From Prochlorococcus marinus str. MIT 0917 (GTDB lineage: Bacteria; Cyanobacteriota; Cyanobacteriia; PCC-6307; Cyanobiaceae), in the NCBI RefSeq assembly GCF_027359575.1, contig NZ_CP114784.1, forward strand, positions 1,735,819 to 1,799,818: 64,000 nucleotides of DNA. Reading direction: 5' to 3'. The position numbers were made by a program, and so were the translations under genes. Below, piece by piece: positions 52,700 to 61,983 of this stretch. A model generated the notes under the pieces. It was given only the letters and a program-made list of their open reading frames with translations. It made no database searches and was not told where the DNA came from. The stretch's first letter is position 1; each line of letters starts with the position of its first letter.

Positions 52700-52851
52700 C
52701 TAAGAATATCTTTTTTTTGCCAACTTACCAATTTAATTGTATCTTCTAGTTATGTTAACCTAGACGTCTACCATTTTTATTATGTTCTGGAGCAATTTAA
52801 ATTATTGAGCGCGTCATTAAAGTATGATGGTTTTTAATTTTTAATTGGTTT

Positions 52852-52986
52852 ATGAATATCAAAAAAGAACAAAAAATCAAAGCTCAAGAATGGGTGGTCA
52901 TGTTCGATGGGCAAATAAAAAAAAGTGAGAAAGAGATTGATGCTTATGAGCATCATTTGGAAGTTAACAATCAAAAGAGTGAATAG
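52852..52986 (+). CDS. Charged microprotein, 44 residues
   Basis: MNIKKEQKIKAQEWVVMFDG then QIKKSEKEIDAYEHHLEVNN. One Lys/Glu-rich helix. No ribosome binding site beyond AATTGG. The frame is clean and codon use matches, but no homologue is recognised. Confidence 0.5.
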   Translation: MNIKKEQKIKAQEWVVMFDGQIKKSEKEIDAYEHHLEVNNQKSE

Positions 52987-53121
52987 TGATTAGATTTTGC
53001 TCCTGTCGGGCAAATTAGTGACAATGATATTTCTATTGAGCTTTTGAATTATTTGCTATTTAAGCTGCTTCACTTTTTGTGGCTTTTTATATTAAGATGA
53101 AACTCCTAATTAAGTCTTAAG

Positions 53122-53220
53122 ATGAAAATTGATTTTGGCCCTGTAACTTTTAGCAGGATTGCTAGCATCCTTTTGATACTCGGTTTTTTTGGGCTTTTAG
53201 CTTATAATTCTACTCTCTAA
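53122..53220 (+). CDS. One-helix microprotein, 32 residues
   Basis: MKIDFGPVTFSRIASILLIL then GFFGLLAYNSTL: a single hydrophobic helix. AAGTCTTAAG precedes it, only a weak site. A photosystem-type small subunit shape, but no family match. 53221-53470 is a spacer with a long T-rich stretch. Confidence 0.5.
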   Translation: MKIDFGPVTFSRIASILLILGFFGLLAYNSTL

Positions 53221-53470
53221 TAATACTTTAATTAATTCTTTAATTATCAAACAATTTAATCTTATAGCTAGTAATTAAATTGGTTTACATAGTTAGTTGT
53301 CAATTTATCTCTAAAATATTTATTATTTAAAGATTACTTAAATATCAATTTTTTTTGATTTTTTGATTAATGAAAATAAAGATTATAATAAGACAATTTA
53401 AGTAGTTTCCATTTTCAGCTCTCGATGTCTTTATTCATACAGTAGGATTAGAAGAATTTGATTAATACAA

Positions 53471-53707
53471 ATGGAAACCTCAACTACTGATCCAACATTG
53501 TTGATGCTCATAGGTGGAATAGTTGTTTTACTAGCTGGCTCAGTAGCCTATGGAGTTTATTCAACATTCGGTTCAGGCTCAAAGGAGCTGAGAGATACTA
53601 TTGATGAACACGCAAAAATGCATGAATTAGGTATCGCTCATGGACATGGTGGAAGTTCAGAGGCCTATGAGATGTCTGGAAAACTTCAAAAGGATCAAAT
53701 TTCTTAA
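53471..53707 (+). CDS. PsbN-like membrane protein, 78 residues
   Basis: The N-terminal membrane helix (LLMLIGGIVVLLAGSVAYGV) is followed by YSTFGSGSKELRDTIDEHAK. The order YGVYxxFGxxSKELxDxxDEH is the same as in PsbN (FGPPSKELxDPFDEHED), a protein needed for assembly of the photosystem II reaction centre. The prolines of that motif are changed, and about 30 extra residues follow (GIAHGHGGSSEAYE). It is not next to psbH, its usual neighbour. I call it PsbN-like, perhaps a paralogue. Confidence 0.5.
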   Translation: METSTTDPTLLMLIGGIVVLLAGSVAYGVYSTFGSGSKELRDTIDEHAKMHELGIAHGHGGSSEAYEMSGKLQKDQIS

Positions 53708-53851
53708 AAATCAAGAAGTACATAAAAAATTTTCATCAAAACAATCAAACCCCTGAGATATACTATTAAAGGATTAAGAGGTTCTAGAATTGATTCTTTT
53801 ATATGTAGACAATATTTACTTGATGAAAATCAATTCATCTGATCAGTTCTC

Positions 53852-54535
53852 ATGTTGATCAGTGTATTAACTGGATTTGCTGCTGGGGCAGTACATGTAG
53901 TGAGTGGAGCAGATCATATGGTTGCAATGGCACCTTCCTCTATCCGAAAACCCCGAGTGGCTTTAATTGATGGCTTGGCATGGGGTATTGGACACTCAGC
54001 AGGGGTTTTAATCCTTTCAATATTAGGAATTTTAGCTAAGGATTTTATAAATATTGAATTAATGTCTTCTTTTGCAGAGTTTCTTGTTGGTATAAGCCTT
54101 TTGATTGTGGGGGGCCTAGCTATTAGGACTTCCTTAAAAGTAAACATTCACATGCATCAGCATATGCATGGAGAAGAAAAGTCTCATAAACATTTTCATT
54201 TCCATTCACCTGGAAATAACCTTCATAGAAGTCATACTCATGCTGCAACGGGATTAGGAGTTTTGCACGGGTTTGCTGGCGCTAGTCATTTGGTTGCAGT
54301 TATTCCTGCATTGGCATTGCCTTTGTTTGGAGCATTTGCTTATCTTGTTGCATATTTACTTGGATCAGTCTTCGCAATGGGATGCGTTGTCTTAGGTATA
54401 TCTTTCGCAACTAGTAAAGCTAATAAAATGTTTTATCCTTTCTTGATGCGATCAATAGGAGCACTATCAATAGTGACAGGAATATTTTGGCTTCAAAAGA
54501 CTTCATTTCTAACTTTTAAAAGTCTTGCTTCATGA
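53852..54535 (+). CDS. Nickel/cobalt-type permease (NicO / HupE-UreJ-like)
   Basis: Integral membrane protein of 227 residues with six hydrophobic segments. It begins GFAAGAVHVVSGADHMVAMA (first His/Asp metal motif) and has a long cytoplasmic or periplasmic loop very rich in His (about 103-135: NIHMHQHMHGEEKSHKHFHF), then the second half repeats the motif: GVLHGFAGASHLVAVIPALA. This layout fits NicO/RcnA-type nickel or cobalt transporters. Prochlorococcus needs nickel for urease and Ni superoxide dismutase, so nickel uptake is plausible; export is not excluded. Confidence 0.82.
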   Translation: MLISVLTGFAAGAVHVVSGADHMVAMAPSSIRKPRVALIDGLAWGIGHSAGVLILSILGILAKDFINIELMSSFAEFLVGISLLIVGGLAIRTSLKVNIHMHQHMHGEEKSHKHFHFHSPGNNLHRSHTHAATGLGVLHGFAGASHLVAVIPALALPLFGAFAYLVAYLLGSVFAMGCVVLGISFATSKANKMFYPFLMRSIGALSIVTGIFWLQKTSFLTFKSLAS

Positions 54536-54669
54536 ATTACACAGCTAGCCTTCTTGCTTTAGGTGGATTCTTTTTATGGGTTGTTATCGCGACGCTTATT
54601 TGGGCAAGAAGAATGAGAAAGCTTAAAAAAGAATATTCTCTGAATAAATCAAAATTCAAAAATAATTGA
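54532..54669 (+). CDS. One-helix membrane partner, 45 residues
   Basis: MNYTASLLALGGFFLWVVIA ... TLIWARRMRKLKKEYSLNKS. A hydrophobic helix with a basic tail. Its ATG overlaps the permease stop (ATGA), so it is translated together and may be an accessory subunit of the transporter; that is inference. The topology recalls CcmD or CcoQ-like small proteins. Confidence 0.65.
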   Translation: MNYTASLLALGGFFLWVVIATLIWARRMRKLKKEYSLNKSKFKNN

Positions 54670-54754
54670 TACATCATTTTTCATCTTTAGATACATATTT
54701 ATTAGTGAAATTGATTCAAGATTATGTATGATTATTCAACTATAAATAAGATTA

Positions 54755-55015
54755 ATGAAAGGTGTTTTGTTTTTCTTAGGTTCTATCTTTAGATGGCCTG
54801 TTCAAAATGCTAAAGAATTTTTGATTCTGCATGTTTATCTTTTAGGTATATATGGAATTACTTTTTTGTTAAGAAATATTGGTTTAGAATTGTCTAACCT
54901 TATTTTTACAGTTGGTTTAATAGCTCCAATCGGTTATCTCATTTATAATGGACTCCCTTTAGATTGTCTTAACTATAAGTCTGCAATTAAAAGGGAATTA
55001 AATTCTCTCAATTAA
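54755..55015 (+). CDS. Small membrane protein, 86 residues
   Basis: Two or three hydrophobic segments (LHVYLLGIYGITFLLRNIG; LIFTVGLIAPIGYLIYNGL), basic N and C termini. No known motif. ATTAATG start region without a strong ribosome binding site. Convergent with nfu, 27 bases apart. Confidence 0.65.
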   Translation: MKGVLFFLGSIFRWPVQNAKEFLILHVYLLGIYGITFLLRNIGLELSNLIFTVGLIAPIGYLIYNGLPLDCLNYKSAIKRELNSLN

Positions 55016-55042
55016 ATAAAAAAGGTTAATTAGAGAGTTAAT

Positions 55043-55288
55043 TTATAAAACTTGTATTACTTCGCTAACCTCTGGAATCATTTCCCTTAGCTTTCTTTCA
55101 ATTCCCATTTTTAGAGTCATTGTGCTACTCGGGCAACTTCCGCAAGCTCCCTGAAGTCTAACTTTGACGATAGGGCCATCTATTTCAGCTATCTCTACAT
55201 TTCCTCCATCGGCCATGAGAAATGGTCTTAATTCATCAAGAACCTTTTCAACGTTTTCTGTGGTCAGTGCAAGAGTTTCGTCGCTCAT
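55043..55288 (-). CDS. nfu: NifU-like Fe-S scaffold (Nfu C-terminal domain)
   Basis: Stand-alone NifU C-terminal domain of 81 residues that assembles and delivers [4Fe-4S] clusters; in cyanobacteria this protein is a main supplier of clusters to photosystem I. The two cluster cysteines are Cys49 and Cys52 in [12 protein letters not shown], and [14 protein letters not shown] is the family start. The CDS ends in EVIQVL. Divergent from mqo, 38 bases apart. Confidence 0.95.
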   Translation of the reverse strand: MSDETLALTTENVEKVLDELRPFLMADGGNVEIAEIDGPIVKVRLQGACGSCPSSTMTLKMGIERKLREMIPEVSEVIQVL

Positions 55289-55326
55289 TTCGGTTTACTT
55301 AATTTAATTTTGCTTAGCTTAGTTAA

Positions 55327-56853
55327 TTGCAGGATAGTCTGTATGTAATCTTGATAAAGATTTTGTCTAATATCAGTTCCTCAGAGTCAGAAAATACTTA
55401 TGACGCAATATTAGTAGGAGCAGGAATTATGAGCTCAACTCTTGCAGTACTTCTGCATGAGCTTGATCCAGATTTACGATTACTGGTTGTTGAAAGATTA
55501 TCTTCTGCCGGTTTGGAAAGTAGTTGCGCCAAGAATAATGCTGGAACAGGACATGCAGCTAACTGTGAGCTTAATTACACTCCAATTCAAGAGGATGGCT
55601 CTCTTAGTACCACCAAAGCGTTTGAAATAAATAAATCCTTTGAGCAAAGCTTAGAGTTTTGGGCATCGTTGGCAGAAAGAGGGAAATTGATACCAAATCT
55701 TTTTTTAAATAAATTGCCACACATCAGCCTCGTCTTTGGTGAAAAAGATATTTCTTTGCTTAAAAAAAGGTTTTCTGAACTTAGTTCACGACCCGCTTTT
55801 GCTCAAATGGAATTCACCAAGGATCATAGTGAATTAAAAGATTGGATCCCATTGATTATGGATGGTAGGAAACAGAGTGAAAAGATTGCTGCGACTAGAA
55901 TTCAAAGAGGAACTGATATTGATTTTGGTAATTTAACTCGCTCATATATTAGTCAAATTGAAGGGGCAAAATCTATTCAGATTAACTACTCTACTAATGT
56001 TGAAAATCTTGAACAAGATAGCGAAGGAGATTGGTATTTATCTTTAAAAGGGCCAAAAAAAAATATAGTCGTTAGATCAAAGTTTGTCTTCCTTGGGGCA
56101 GGAGGAGGAGCTTTATCTCTTTTGCAAAAATCGGGAATTCCAGAAGGGTTGTCATATGCAGGGTTCCCTGTAAGCGGTAAATGGTTGATTTGTGATGAGG
56201 AGGAATTAACAAAAACACATAATGCAAAGGTTTATGGAAACGCAGCAGTTGGAGCACCACCAATGTCTGTCCCACACTTAGACACAAGATGGATAGACGG
56301 AAAAAGATCTCTTTTGTTTGGACCTTTTGCAGGCTTTAGTTCAAATTTTTTAAAATATGGATCAAAATTGGATTTGTTTAGATCCATTAAAACAACTAAT
56401 CTTTTCTCTATGTTGCAAGCAGGATTAGACAATATAGATCTAGGAAAATATTTATTAAATCAATTAATACAAACAAATGAGGATCGAATAAAAACTTTAA
56501 AAAGATTTCTTCCTAAGGTTTCAAACAATGATTGGAAGCTTTCAATTGCAGGGCAACGGGTTCAAATAATTAAACAAACATCTAAGGGTGGTGTTTTAAA
56601 AATGGGGACAGAGGTTGTTACTTCATCAGATGGATCTTTAGCTGCTTTGCTTGGGGCTTCTCCTGGCGCAAGCACAGCAGTAACAATCATGATTGAAGTT
56701 TTAAACCGGTGCTGGCAGGAAAAAATGAAATCAAGTAAATGGAAAAATAAAATGTTAGAGCTCTTTCCAAGTATTGGGACTGATATCAATTCAAATCAAG
56801 AAGCACTTTTGGCAATTCGCAAAAGAAACGATTTCTTACTTAAATTAATTTAA
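55327..56853 (+). CDS. mqo: Malate:quinone oxidoreductase
   Basis: FAD-dependent peripheral membrane enzyme oxidising malate to oxaloacetate with quinone as acceptor. The FAD dinucleotide loop is DAILVGAGIMSSTLAVLLHE near residue 27. Family motifs CAKNNAGTGHAANCELNYTP, RGTDIDFGNLTR, PVSGKWLICD, SVPHLDTRWIDGKRSLLFG and GASPGASTAVTIM follow. 508 residues. The TTG start near the divergent nfu promoter is uncertain by a few codons. Confidence 0.95.
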   Translation: MQDSLYVILIKILSNISSSESENTYDAILVGAGIMSSTLAVLLHELDPDLRLLVVERLSSAGLESSCAKNNAGTGHAANCELNYTPIQEDGSLSTTKAFEINKSFEQSLEFWASLAERGKLIPNLFLNKLPHISLVFGEKDISLLKKRFSELSSRPAFAQMEFTKDHSELKDWIPLIMDGRKQSEKIAATRIQRGTDIDFGNLTRSYISQIEGAKSIQINYSTNVENLEQDSEGDWYLSLKGPKKNIVVRSKFVFLGAGGGALSLLQKSGIPEGLSYAGFPVSGKWLICDEEELTKTHNAKVYGNAAVGAPPMSVPHLDTRWIDGKRSLLFGPFAGFSSNFLKYGSKLDLFRSIKTTNLFSMLQAGLDNIDLGKYLLNQLIQTNEDRIKTLKRFLPKVSNNDWKLSIAGQRVQIIKQTSKGGVLKMGTEVVTSSDGSLAALLGASPGASTAVTIMIEVLNRCWQEKMKSSKWKNKMLELFPSIGTDINSNQEALLAIRKRNDFLLKLI

Positions 56854-56937
56854 AACTTTAGTACTGGTGAGCTATATTTAATCTTTATTCAGAGTTGAAT
56901 TGATAAATGAAGATCTTGCTCCTTTGATTGCTTTCGT

Positions 56938-58749
56938 ATGACTAATGTGCCCATTTCTCGTTTGAGGAACTTCTGCATAATTGCTCATATTGACCATGGT
57001 AAATCAACCTTGGCAGACAGGCTTCTTCAGGACACTGGCACTGTCTCCTCTAGAGACATGCAAGAACAATTCTTGGACAATATGGACCTTGAGAGAGAGA
57101 GAGGAATAACTATAAAATTACAGGCTGCGCGAATGAATTATAAAGCGGATGATGGAGAGGAATATGTCCTGAATTTGATTGATACTCCTGGTCATGTTGA
57201 CTTTTCTTATGAGGTGAGTAGATCATTGCAGGCTTGTGAAGGAGCTTTGCTGGTTGTTGATGCTAGTCAAGGAGTTGAAGCTCAAACGTTGGCAAATGTT
57301 TATCTCGCCTTGGAAAACGATTTAGAAATTATTCCTGTTCTCAATAAAGTTGATTTACCGGGTGCTGATCCTGAGAAAATCAAAAATGAGATTGAATCAA
57401 TTATTGGTTTAGATACATCTAAGGCAATTTCCTGTTCTGCTAAGACAGGGGTTGGTATCCCAGAAATACTGCAAGCAGTAGTAGATAGAATACCTTCTCC
57501 GAGAGATAATGCTGATCAAGCGACAAAAGCACTTATATTTGATTCTTATTACGACCCTTATAGAGGGGTGATCGTCTATTTCAGAATCATGAGTGGTGGC
57601 ATAAGTAAGAAAGACAAAGTTTTACTTATGGCTAGTAAAAAAAGTTATGAGTTAGATGAAATAGGTGTTATGGCTCCTGATCAAGTAAAAGTAAATTCGC
57701 TTCATGCCGGTGAAGTTGGATATTTAGCTGCATCTATAAAAGCAGTTGCAGATGCGAGAGTCGGGGATACAATTACTTTGCAAGATAGACCTGCTGATGA
57801 AGCTTTGCCCGGTTATACCGAAGCCAAGCCAATGGTATTTTGTGGGTTGTTCCCAACTGATGCAGATCAATATCCAGATTTAAGAGAGGCTCTAGATAAA
57901 TTACAGCTATCCGATGCTGCATTGAAGTATGAACCTGAAACAAGTAGTGCAATGGGATTTGGCTTCCGTTGTGGCTTCTTAGGTTTATTGCATATGGAAA
58001 TTGTTCAAGAGCGTTTAGAACGCGAATATGATTTGGATTTAATTGTTACTGCACCCTCAGTTATTTATAAAGTGAAAATGACTGATGGAGAAATTTTGAT
58101 GATCGATAATCCCGCCACACTTCCAGACCCTCAAAAACGTGAAACCATAGAAGAACCTTACGTCCGAATGGAAATTTATGCTCCTAATGATTACAACGGA
58201 ACTTTGATGGGACTTTGTCAGGACAGAAGAGGAGACTTTATAGATATGAAGTACATAACGACCGATCGAGTCACTCTTATTTATGAAATACCTTTAGCTG
58301 AAGTTGTCACCGACTTCTTTGATCAAATGAAAAGTAGAACTAAGGGATATGCTTCTATGGAATATCACTTGATTGGTTATAGAGAAAATGATTTAGTTAG
58401 ATTGGACGTTTTAATTAATTCAGAGCGAGCAGATCCTTTAACTACAATTGTTCATAAAGATAATGCTTATGGTGTCGGGAAAGGACTTGTTGAGAAATTA
58501 AAAGAACTTATTCCAAAACAACAATTTAAGATTCCTCTACAGGCTTCAATTGGGAGTAGAATTATTGCAAGTGAAGGTATTAGTGCCTTACGAAAAGATG
58601 TTTTGTCTAAATGTTACGGAGGTGATATCTCTAGAAAAAAGAAATTATTGAAGAAACAGGCAAAAGGAAAAAAACGAATGAAGTCTATGGGGAAAGTAGA
58701 TGTTCCCCAAGAAGCTTTTATGGCTGTATTGAAATTAAATAATGATTAA
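56938..58749 (+). CDS. lepA: Elongation factor 4 (LepA)
   Basis: Ribosome-associated GTPase that back-translocates or assists initiation and 30S assembly. P-loop [14 protein letters not shown] at 16-29, [21 protein letters not shown], the EF-G-like domains and the LepA-specific C-terminal domain ([40 protein letters not shown]). 603 residues, full length. A 3' spacer separates it from the convergent small gene. Confidence 0.98.
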   Translation: MTNVPISRLRNFCIIAHIDHGKSTLADRLLQDTGTVSSRDMQEQFLDNMDLERERGITIKLQAARMNYKADDGEEYVLNLIDTPGHVDFSYEVSRSLQACEGALLVVDASQGVEAQTLANVYLALENDLEIIPVLNKVDLPGADPEKIKNEIESIIGLDTSKAISCSAKTGVGIPEILQAVVDRIPSPRDNADQATKALIFDSYYDPYRGVIVYFRIMSGGISKKDKVLLMASKKSYELDEIGVMAPDQVKVNSLHAGEVGYLAASIKAVADARVGDTITLQDRPADEALPGYTEAKPMVFCGLFPTDADQYPDLREALDKLQLSDAALKYEPETSSAMGFGFRCGFLGLLHMEIVQERLEREYDLDLIVTAPSVIYKVKMTDGEILMIDNPATLPDPQKRETIEEPYVRMEIYAPNDYNGTLMGLCQDRRGDFIDMKYITTDRVTLIYEIPLAEVVTDFFDQMKSRTKGYASMEYHLIGYRENDLVRLDVLINSERADPLTTIVHKDNAYGVGKGLVEKLKELIPKQQFKIPLQASIGSRIIASEGISALRKDVLSKCYGGDISRKKKLLKKQAKGKKRMKSMGKVDVPQEAFMAVLKLNND

Positions 58750-58765
58750 TAGATGTTTTTAAGAT

Positions 58766-58933
58766 CTATGTTTGTTTCGTATAGCTTATCTCACTTGAAT
58801 TGTTTATAAACATTGAGACTTCCTGATTCCCTTTATCTTTGGTTAGGTTTGTCCATATAAAACCTATAATTATTAATGCTGCAATGGTTATTGAGAGCTC
58901 CCCTACGGTGAGACCATCATTTTTTAAATGCAT
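58766..58933 (-). CDS. One-helix membrane protein, 55 residues
   Basis: MHLKNDGLTVGELSITIAAL with a hydrophobic helix (LSITIAALIIIGFIWTNLT) and a polar tail (NSSEISYTKQT). The pattern TVGELSITIAALIIIGFxWTxL is characteristic of a small conserved picocyanobacterial protein, as far as I recall without a name. It is convergent with lepA and divergent from the permease at 59025. Confidence 0.65.
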   Translation of the reverse strand: MHLKNDGLTVGELSITIAALIIIGFIWTNLTKDKGNQEVSMFINNSSEISYTKQT

Positions 58934-59024
58934 CTTGAATTGTATGTATTCATTTATTTAAGCAATTTTTTTTTTAATTTCTACCTTTTACCGCTAAATT
59001 TAAATAGGTCTTTTTATTTGACTA

Positions 59025-59882
59025 TTGAATCTGAGAGGTTTTTTAAGACGAAAGAATTTATCGACACGGTTATTGTTCGCTGGGCTGATAATTCTATCTG
59101 TATATATAGGCATCTCTATTGTTATGCCACTATTAATCTCTTTAAAGATCATACCTAATGGTGAATTTGGTTTAGGGAATCCGATTTTTTCAGCCCCATC
59201 CATAGATCACTTGTGTGGAACAGATCGATTAGGAAGAGATGTTTGTATTAGAACTTTGGCTGCGAGTGGGGTTGCGTTACAGGTTGTTTTTGTTGCCGTA
59301 TCTCTTGCGGTTCTCGTAGGAATCCCTTTGGGACTTTTGAGTGGCTATATTGGTGGGCTTTTGGATAGGATTTTAGTTCTTTTCATGGATACTCTTTATA
59401 CCATTCCTGTCCTCCTCCTTTCTGTGGTGATGGCATTTTTATTGGGGAGAGGCATATTAAATGCCTCAATAGCATTGTGTGTCGTTTATATTCCTCAATA
59501 TTTTCGACTTGTTAGAAACCAGACTTCACAAGTTAAATCAGAACTTTATATTGAGGCAGCAATATCAATGGGGGCTTCCCCTATTTGGGTGATAAGAAAG
59601 TACCTTCTTAAAAATGTCCTTACGTCTGTTCCTGTGGTCTTAACACTTAATGCCGCAGATGCTGTATTGGTTCTTGGGGGATTAGGATTTCTTGGATTAG
59701 GTCTTCCTGAGAATATTCCAGAATGGGGAAGTGATTTAAATATGGCATTAGTTGCATTACCTACTGGAATCTGGTGGACAGCGATCTATCCTGGCATGGC
59801 TATGTTCGTTTTAGTGTTGGGTCTGTCTTTTATTGGAGAAGGCTTAGAGAAATTTATCAGTGAAAGTGGTTTGCAGGATTGA
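59025..59882 (+). CDS. ABC transporter permease, DppC/OppC type
   Basis: Inner-membrane subunit of a peptide- or nickel-type ABC importer, 285 residues, with six membrane segments. N-terminal domain HLCGTDRLGRDVCIRTLA is the DppC/OppC signature. The coupling EAA loop is EAAISMGASPIWVIRKYLL. No partner permease, ATPase or binding protein lies next to it, which is common in these reduced genomes. TTG start with TGAGAGG-like sequence immediately after, so the exact start is uncertain. Substrate unknown. Confidence 0.92.
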   Translation: MNLRGFLRRKNLSTRLLFAGLIILSVYIGISIVMPLLISLKIIPNGEFGLGNPIFSAPSIDHLCGTDRLGRDVCIRTLAASGVALQVVFVAVSLAVLVGIPLGLLSGYIGGLLDRILVLFMDTLYTIPVLLLSVVMAFLLGRGILNASIALCVVYIPQYFRLVRNQTSQVKSELYIEAAISMGASPIWVIRKYLLKNVLTSVPVVLTLNAADAVLVLGGLGFLGLGLPENIPEWGSDLNMALVALPTGIWWTAIYPGMAMFVLVLGLSFIGEGLEKFISESGLQD

Positions 59883-59903
59883 ATTGTACTTGAGGTTTGG
59901 AAT

Positions 59904-60593
59904 TTAATACCTCATCTTTTCTGTTCTTGGTAGATCATCTATAATTTCACCTTTTTCATTAATTTCTGGATATTCTCTACCTTCGCTTTTACACCATTCG
60001 GCAACCTCTGGGTAAGCCCACTCAAAGATCTTTTCTTTGTATGTTTCTTCGCTCATACCTTCTCCAGATTCAGGAATTATATTTGCTACTTGTCGTTGCC
60101 TTAGCGCTTCAAATAATAATGCCGATGCTGCAACTGATACATTTAAAGATTCAACCATACCTCTCATTGGAATATGAATATGCTCATCCATTAGACTCGC
60201 TGCTTCTTCGCTGATACCCCATTTCTCGGCACCTAGTACAAATGCTGTTGGTCCCTTGAAATCACATTTTCTATAGTCAATTGATTTGGTATTCAAGTTT
60301 GTGCCATACAATTTAAATCCCTTGTTTTTAAGAACTTTTATTGCCTCAGTGGTTCCTTTATATTGGTTTATTTGTACCCATTTTTGACTTCCTTGAGCGG
60401 TACTATTAAATGTTAAAAATTTCTCTTTGTTGAAGATGGCATATGCCTCAAGAACACCAACTGCGTCACAACTTCGTATTATCGCTGATAGGTTATGAGG
60501 CTTTTCAACATTCTCAATTAAGACGGTGAGATTGGAAATCCTCCTATTTAGTACTGATTTTATACGTTCAAAACGTCTAGGTAGTAGAGGCAT
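59904..60593 (-). CDS. trmH: tRNA (guanosine-2'-O-)-methyltransferase, TrmH family
   Basis: SPOUT knot methyltransferase for Gm18 of tRNA. The three SPOUT motifs are visible: NLSAIIRSCDAVGV near 34, FVLGAEKWGISEEAA near 118, and IPMRGMVESLNVSVAASALL near 140. The C-terminal helix (ALRQRQVANII) is typical of TrmH rather than RlmB. 229 residues. Convergent with the ABC permease. Confidence 0.93.
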   Translation of the reverse strand: MPLLPRRFERIKSVLNRRISNLTVLIENVEKPHNLSAIIRSCDAVGVLEAYAIFNKEKFLTFNSTAQGSQKWVQINQYKGTTEAIKVLKNKGFKLYGTNLNTKSIDYRKCDFKGPTAFVLGAEKWGISEEAASLMDEHIHIPMRGMVESLNVSVAASALLFEALRQRQVANIIPESGEGMSEETYKEKIFEWAYPEVAEWCKSEGREYPEINEKGEIIDDLPRTEKMRY

Positions 60594-60703
60594 TTCTTAT
60601 GACTGATGGAATAGTTATAGCTCTTTGATGATGATAGTGGTATTTATTTCATATATAAAAAATACATATCAGTGATTTTTAAAAAATATTTGATAAAAAA
60701 TCA

Positions 60704-60742
60704 AGTAAAAAGCTCCTGCCCAATGGGCAAGAGCTTTTTACT
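60704..60742. terminator. Terminator of the porin gene
   Basis: AGTAAAAAGCTC-CTGCCC / GGGCAAGAGCTTTTTACT, a long near-perfect stem with A- and T-runs on both sides. On the minus strand it ends the porin transcript 30 bases after its stop. Confidence 0.88.
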
Positions 60743-60771
60743 TGTCTAAAAGAATTTAGTTTCTATTAAAT

Positions 60772-61782
60772 CTAGAAGCTAAATGCAGTTTCAAGAACAA
60801 CGCCTGTGTCATCATCACCAGTACTTGTATCTTCAACAGTGAAGAAGCCTGGAGTGAGTGTAACGTTGTCGTTCAATGAATAAGTGTAAGAAACTTCAAA
60901 TCCTGTTGAATCTTCAGAGTCACTACCATCAACATCAGTTGAGTTGTAAGCAGCACTTAATGTTCCTGGTCCAACTTCATAGTCAACGCCAACGAACAAG
61001 TCAGTTGCATCAGCACCTGTCTCTGGGTCTGTTGTGTCATAAGCAACGCTAAATGTTGCATCAATTGACTCTGGGCTGTAGTAGATACCACCACCAAATG
61101 TGTCGTATCCAGTTGTTCCACCTTCGCCGTCATTAGAAGCGATTACGAGACCGCCACCAAAGCCGTCGCCGTTATAGCCAAGAGTGAAAGTTGAAACATC
61201 ATCACCATCATCAGCGCCGATTCCTACAGTTGAAGAAGAACCACCGACAGAAACGAAACTTACAGAAGCAACTACGCCGTTGTCATTAGAGTAAGCAACA
61301 CCAACTCCAGGACCGGTTTCGTTACCAGCCAAAGAATAAGGCATGCTACCTAGTCTGAAAGCATCTGAGTAAGCAGAAGTTGTCGCAGCAACAACATCAT
61401 CCTGATCAACCAAAGGGCCAACAGTTACTGAAAGATCGCCAACAGGGAAGTTGTAGAAAAGAGAAGTAACGTTTAAGCCGTCACCACCTTCAACAGCGCT
61501 ATCCATACTTGCTAATGGACCACTTGCGTTACCAGCTTCAATACCAGCAGAGAAAAGGTCTTCGCCTGTGAAGCTAGAATTTATGTCAAGGCCATACGCA
61601 TACTGCATATATAGCTCTTCTTCTGTATCAGATGTTCCGCCATCTGCAACTGAACCTGTTGTGAAAAAAGCAGAACCAGAAAGAGTTGTTGTTGATGTAA
61701 ATGCAGTGTCTGCATTAGCTGCAACTGGAGCCATTAGGCCCAAAGCTGCAGGAGCTACTAATAAACGTGAAAAAAGCTTCAT
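60772..61782 (-). CDS. Outer-membrane porin
   Basis: Secreted beta-barrel protein. The signal peptide MKLFSRLLVAPAALGLMAPV ends at AANA-DTAF. The mature part is acidic, Gly/Ser/Asp-rich and built of alternating strands, ending in the C-terminal aromatic ETAFSF that BAM recognises. The ATG at 61782 is chosen because GAGG lies 5 bases before it, although the frame is open to 61839. It lacks the S-layer-homology domain found in many cyanobacterial porins. 336 residues. Its strong terminator and ribosome binding site suggest high expression. Pore specificity is unknown. Confidence 0.85.
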   Translation of the reverse strand: MKLFSRLLVAPAALGLMAPVAANADTAFTSTTTLSGSAFFTTGSVADGGTSDTEEELYMQYAYGLDINSSFTGEDLFSAGIEAGNASGPLASMDSAVEGGDGLNVTSLFYNFPVGDLSVTVGPLVDQDDVVAATTSAYSDAFRLGSMPYSLAGNETGPGVGVAYSNDNGVVASVSFVSVGGSSSTVGIGADDGDDVSTFTLGYNGDGFGGGLVIASNDGEGGTTGYDTFGGGIYYSPESIDATFSVAYDTTDPETGADATDLFVGVDYEVGPGTLSAAYNSTDVDGSDSEDSTGFEVSYTYSLNDNVTLTPGFFTVEDTSTGDDDTGVVLETAFSF

Positions 61783-61983
61783 AGTGTCCTCACACATTAA
61801 AGAAGTTGTATCAAATTTAACTATCTCAAGAGGATCCAAAAGTAGCTTATGTTACACCTCTTGAGTTGGCCTAGTCTCGACTAATCCTTTGAAAGTCACT
61901 GCAGTAAAAGACTTTTTAGGTGTTTTGAGCTATGATTATTTCAATAAACACTTTACTGTGAATTTAATTTTAAATGATCGCTT

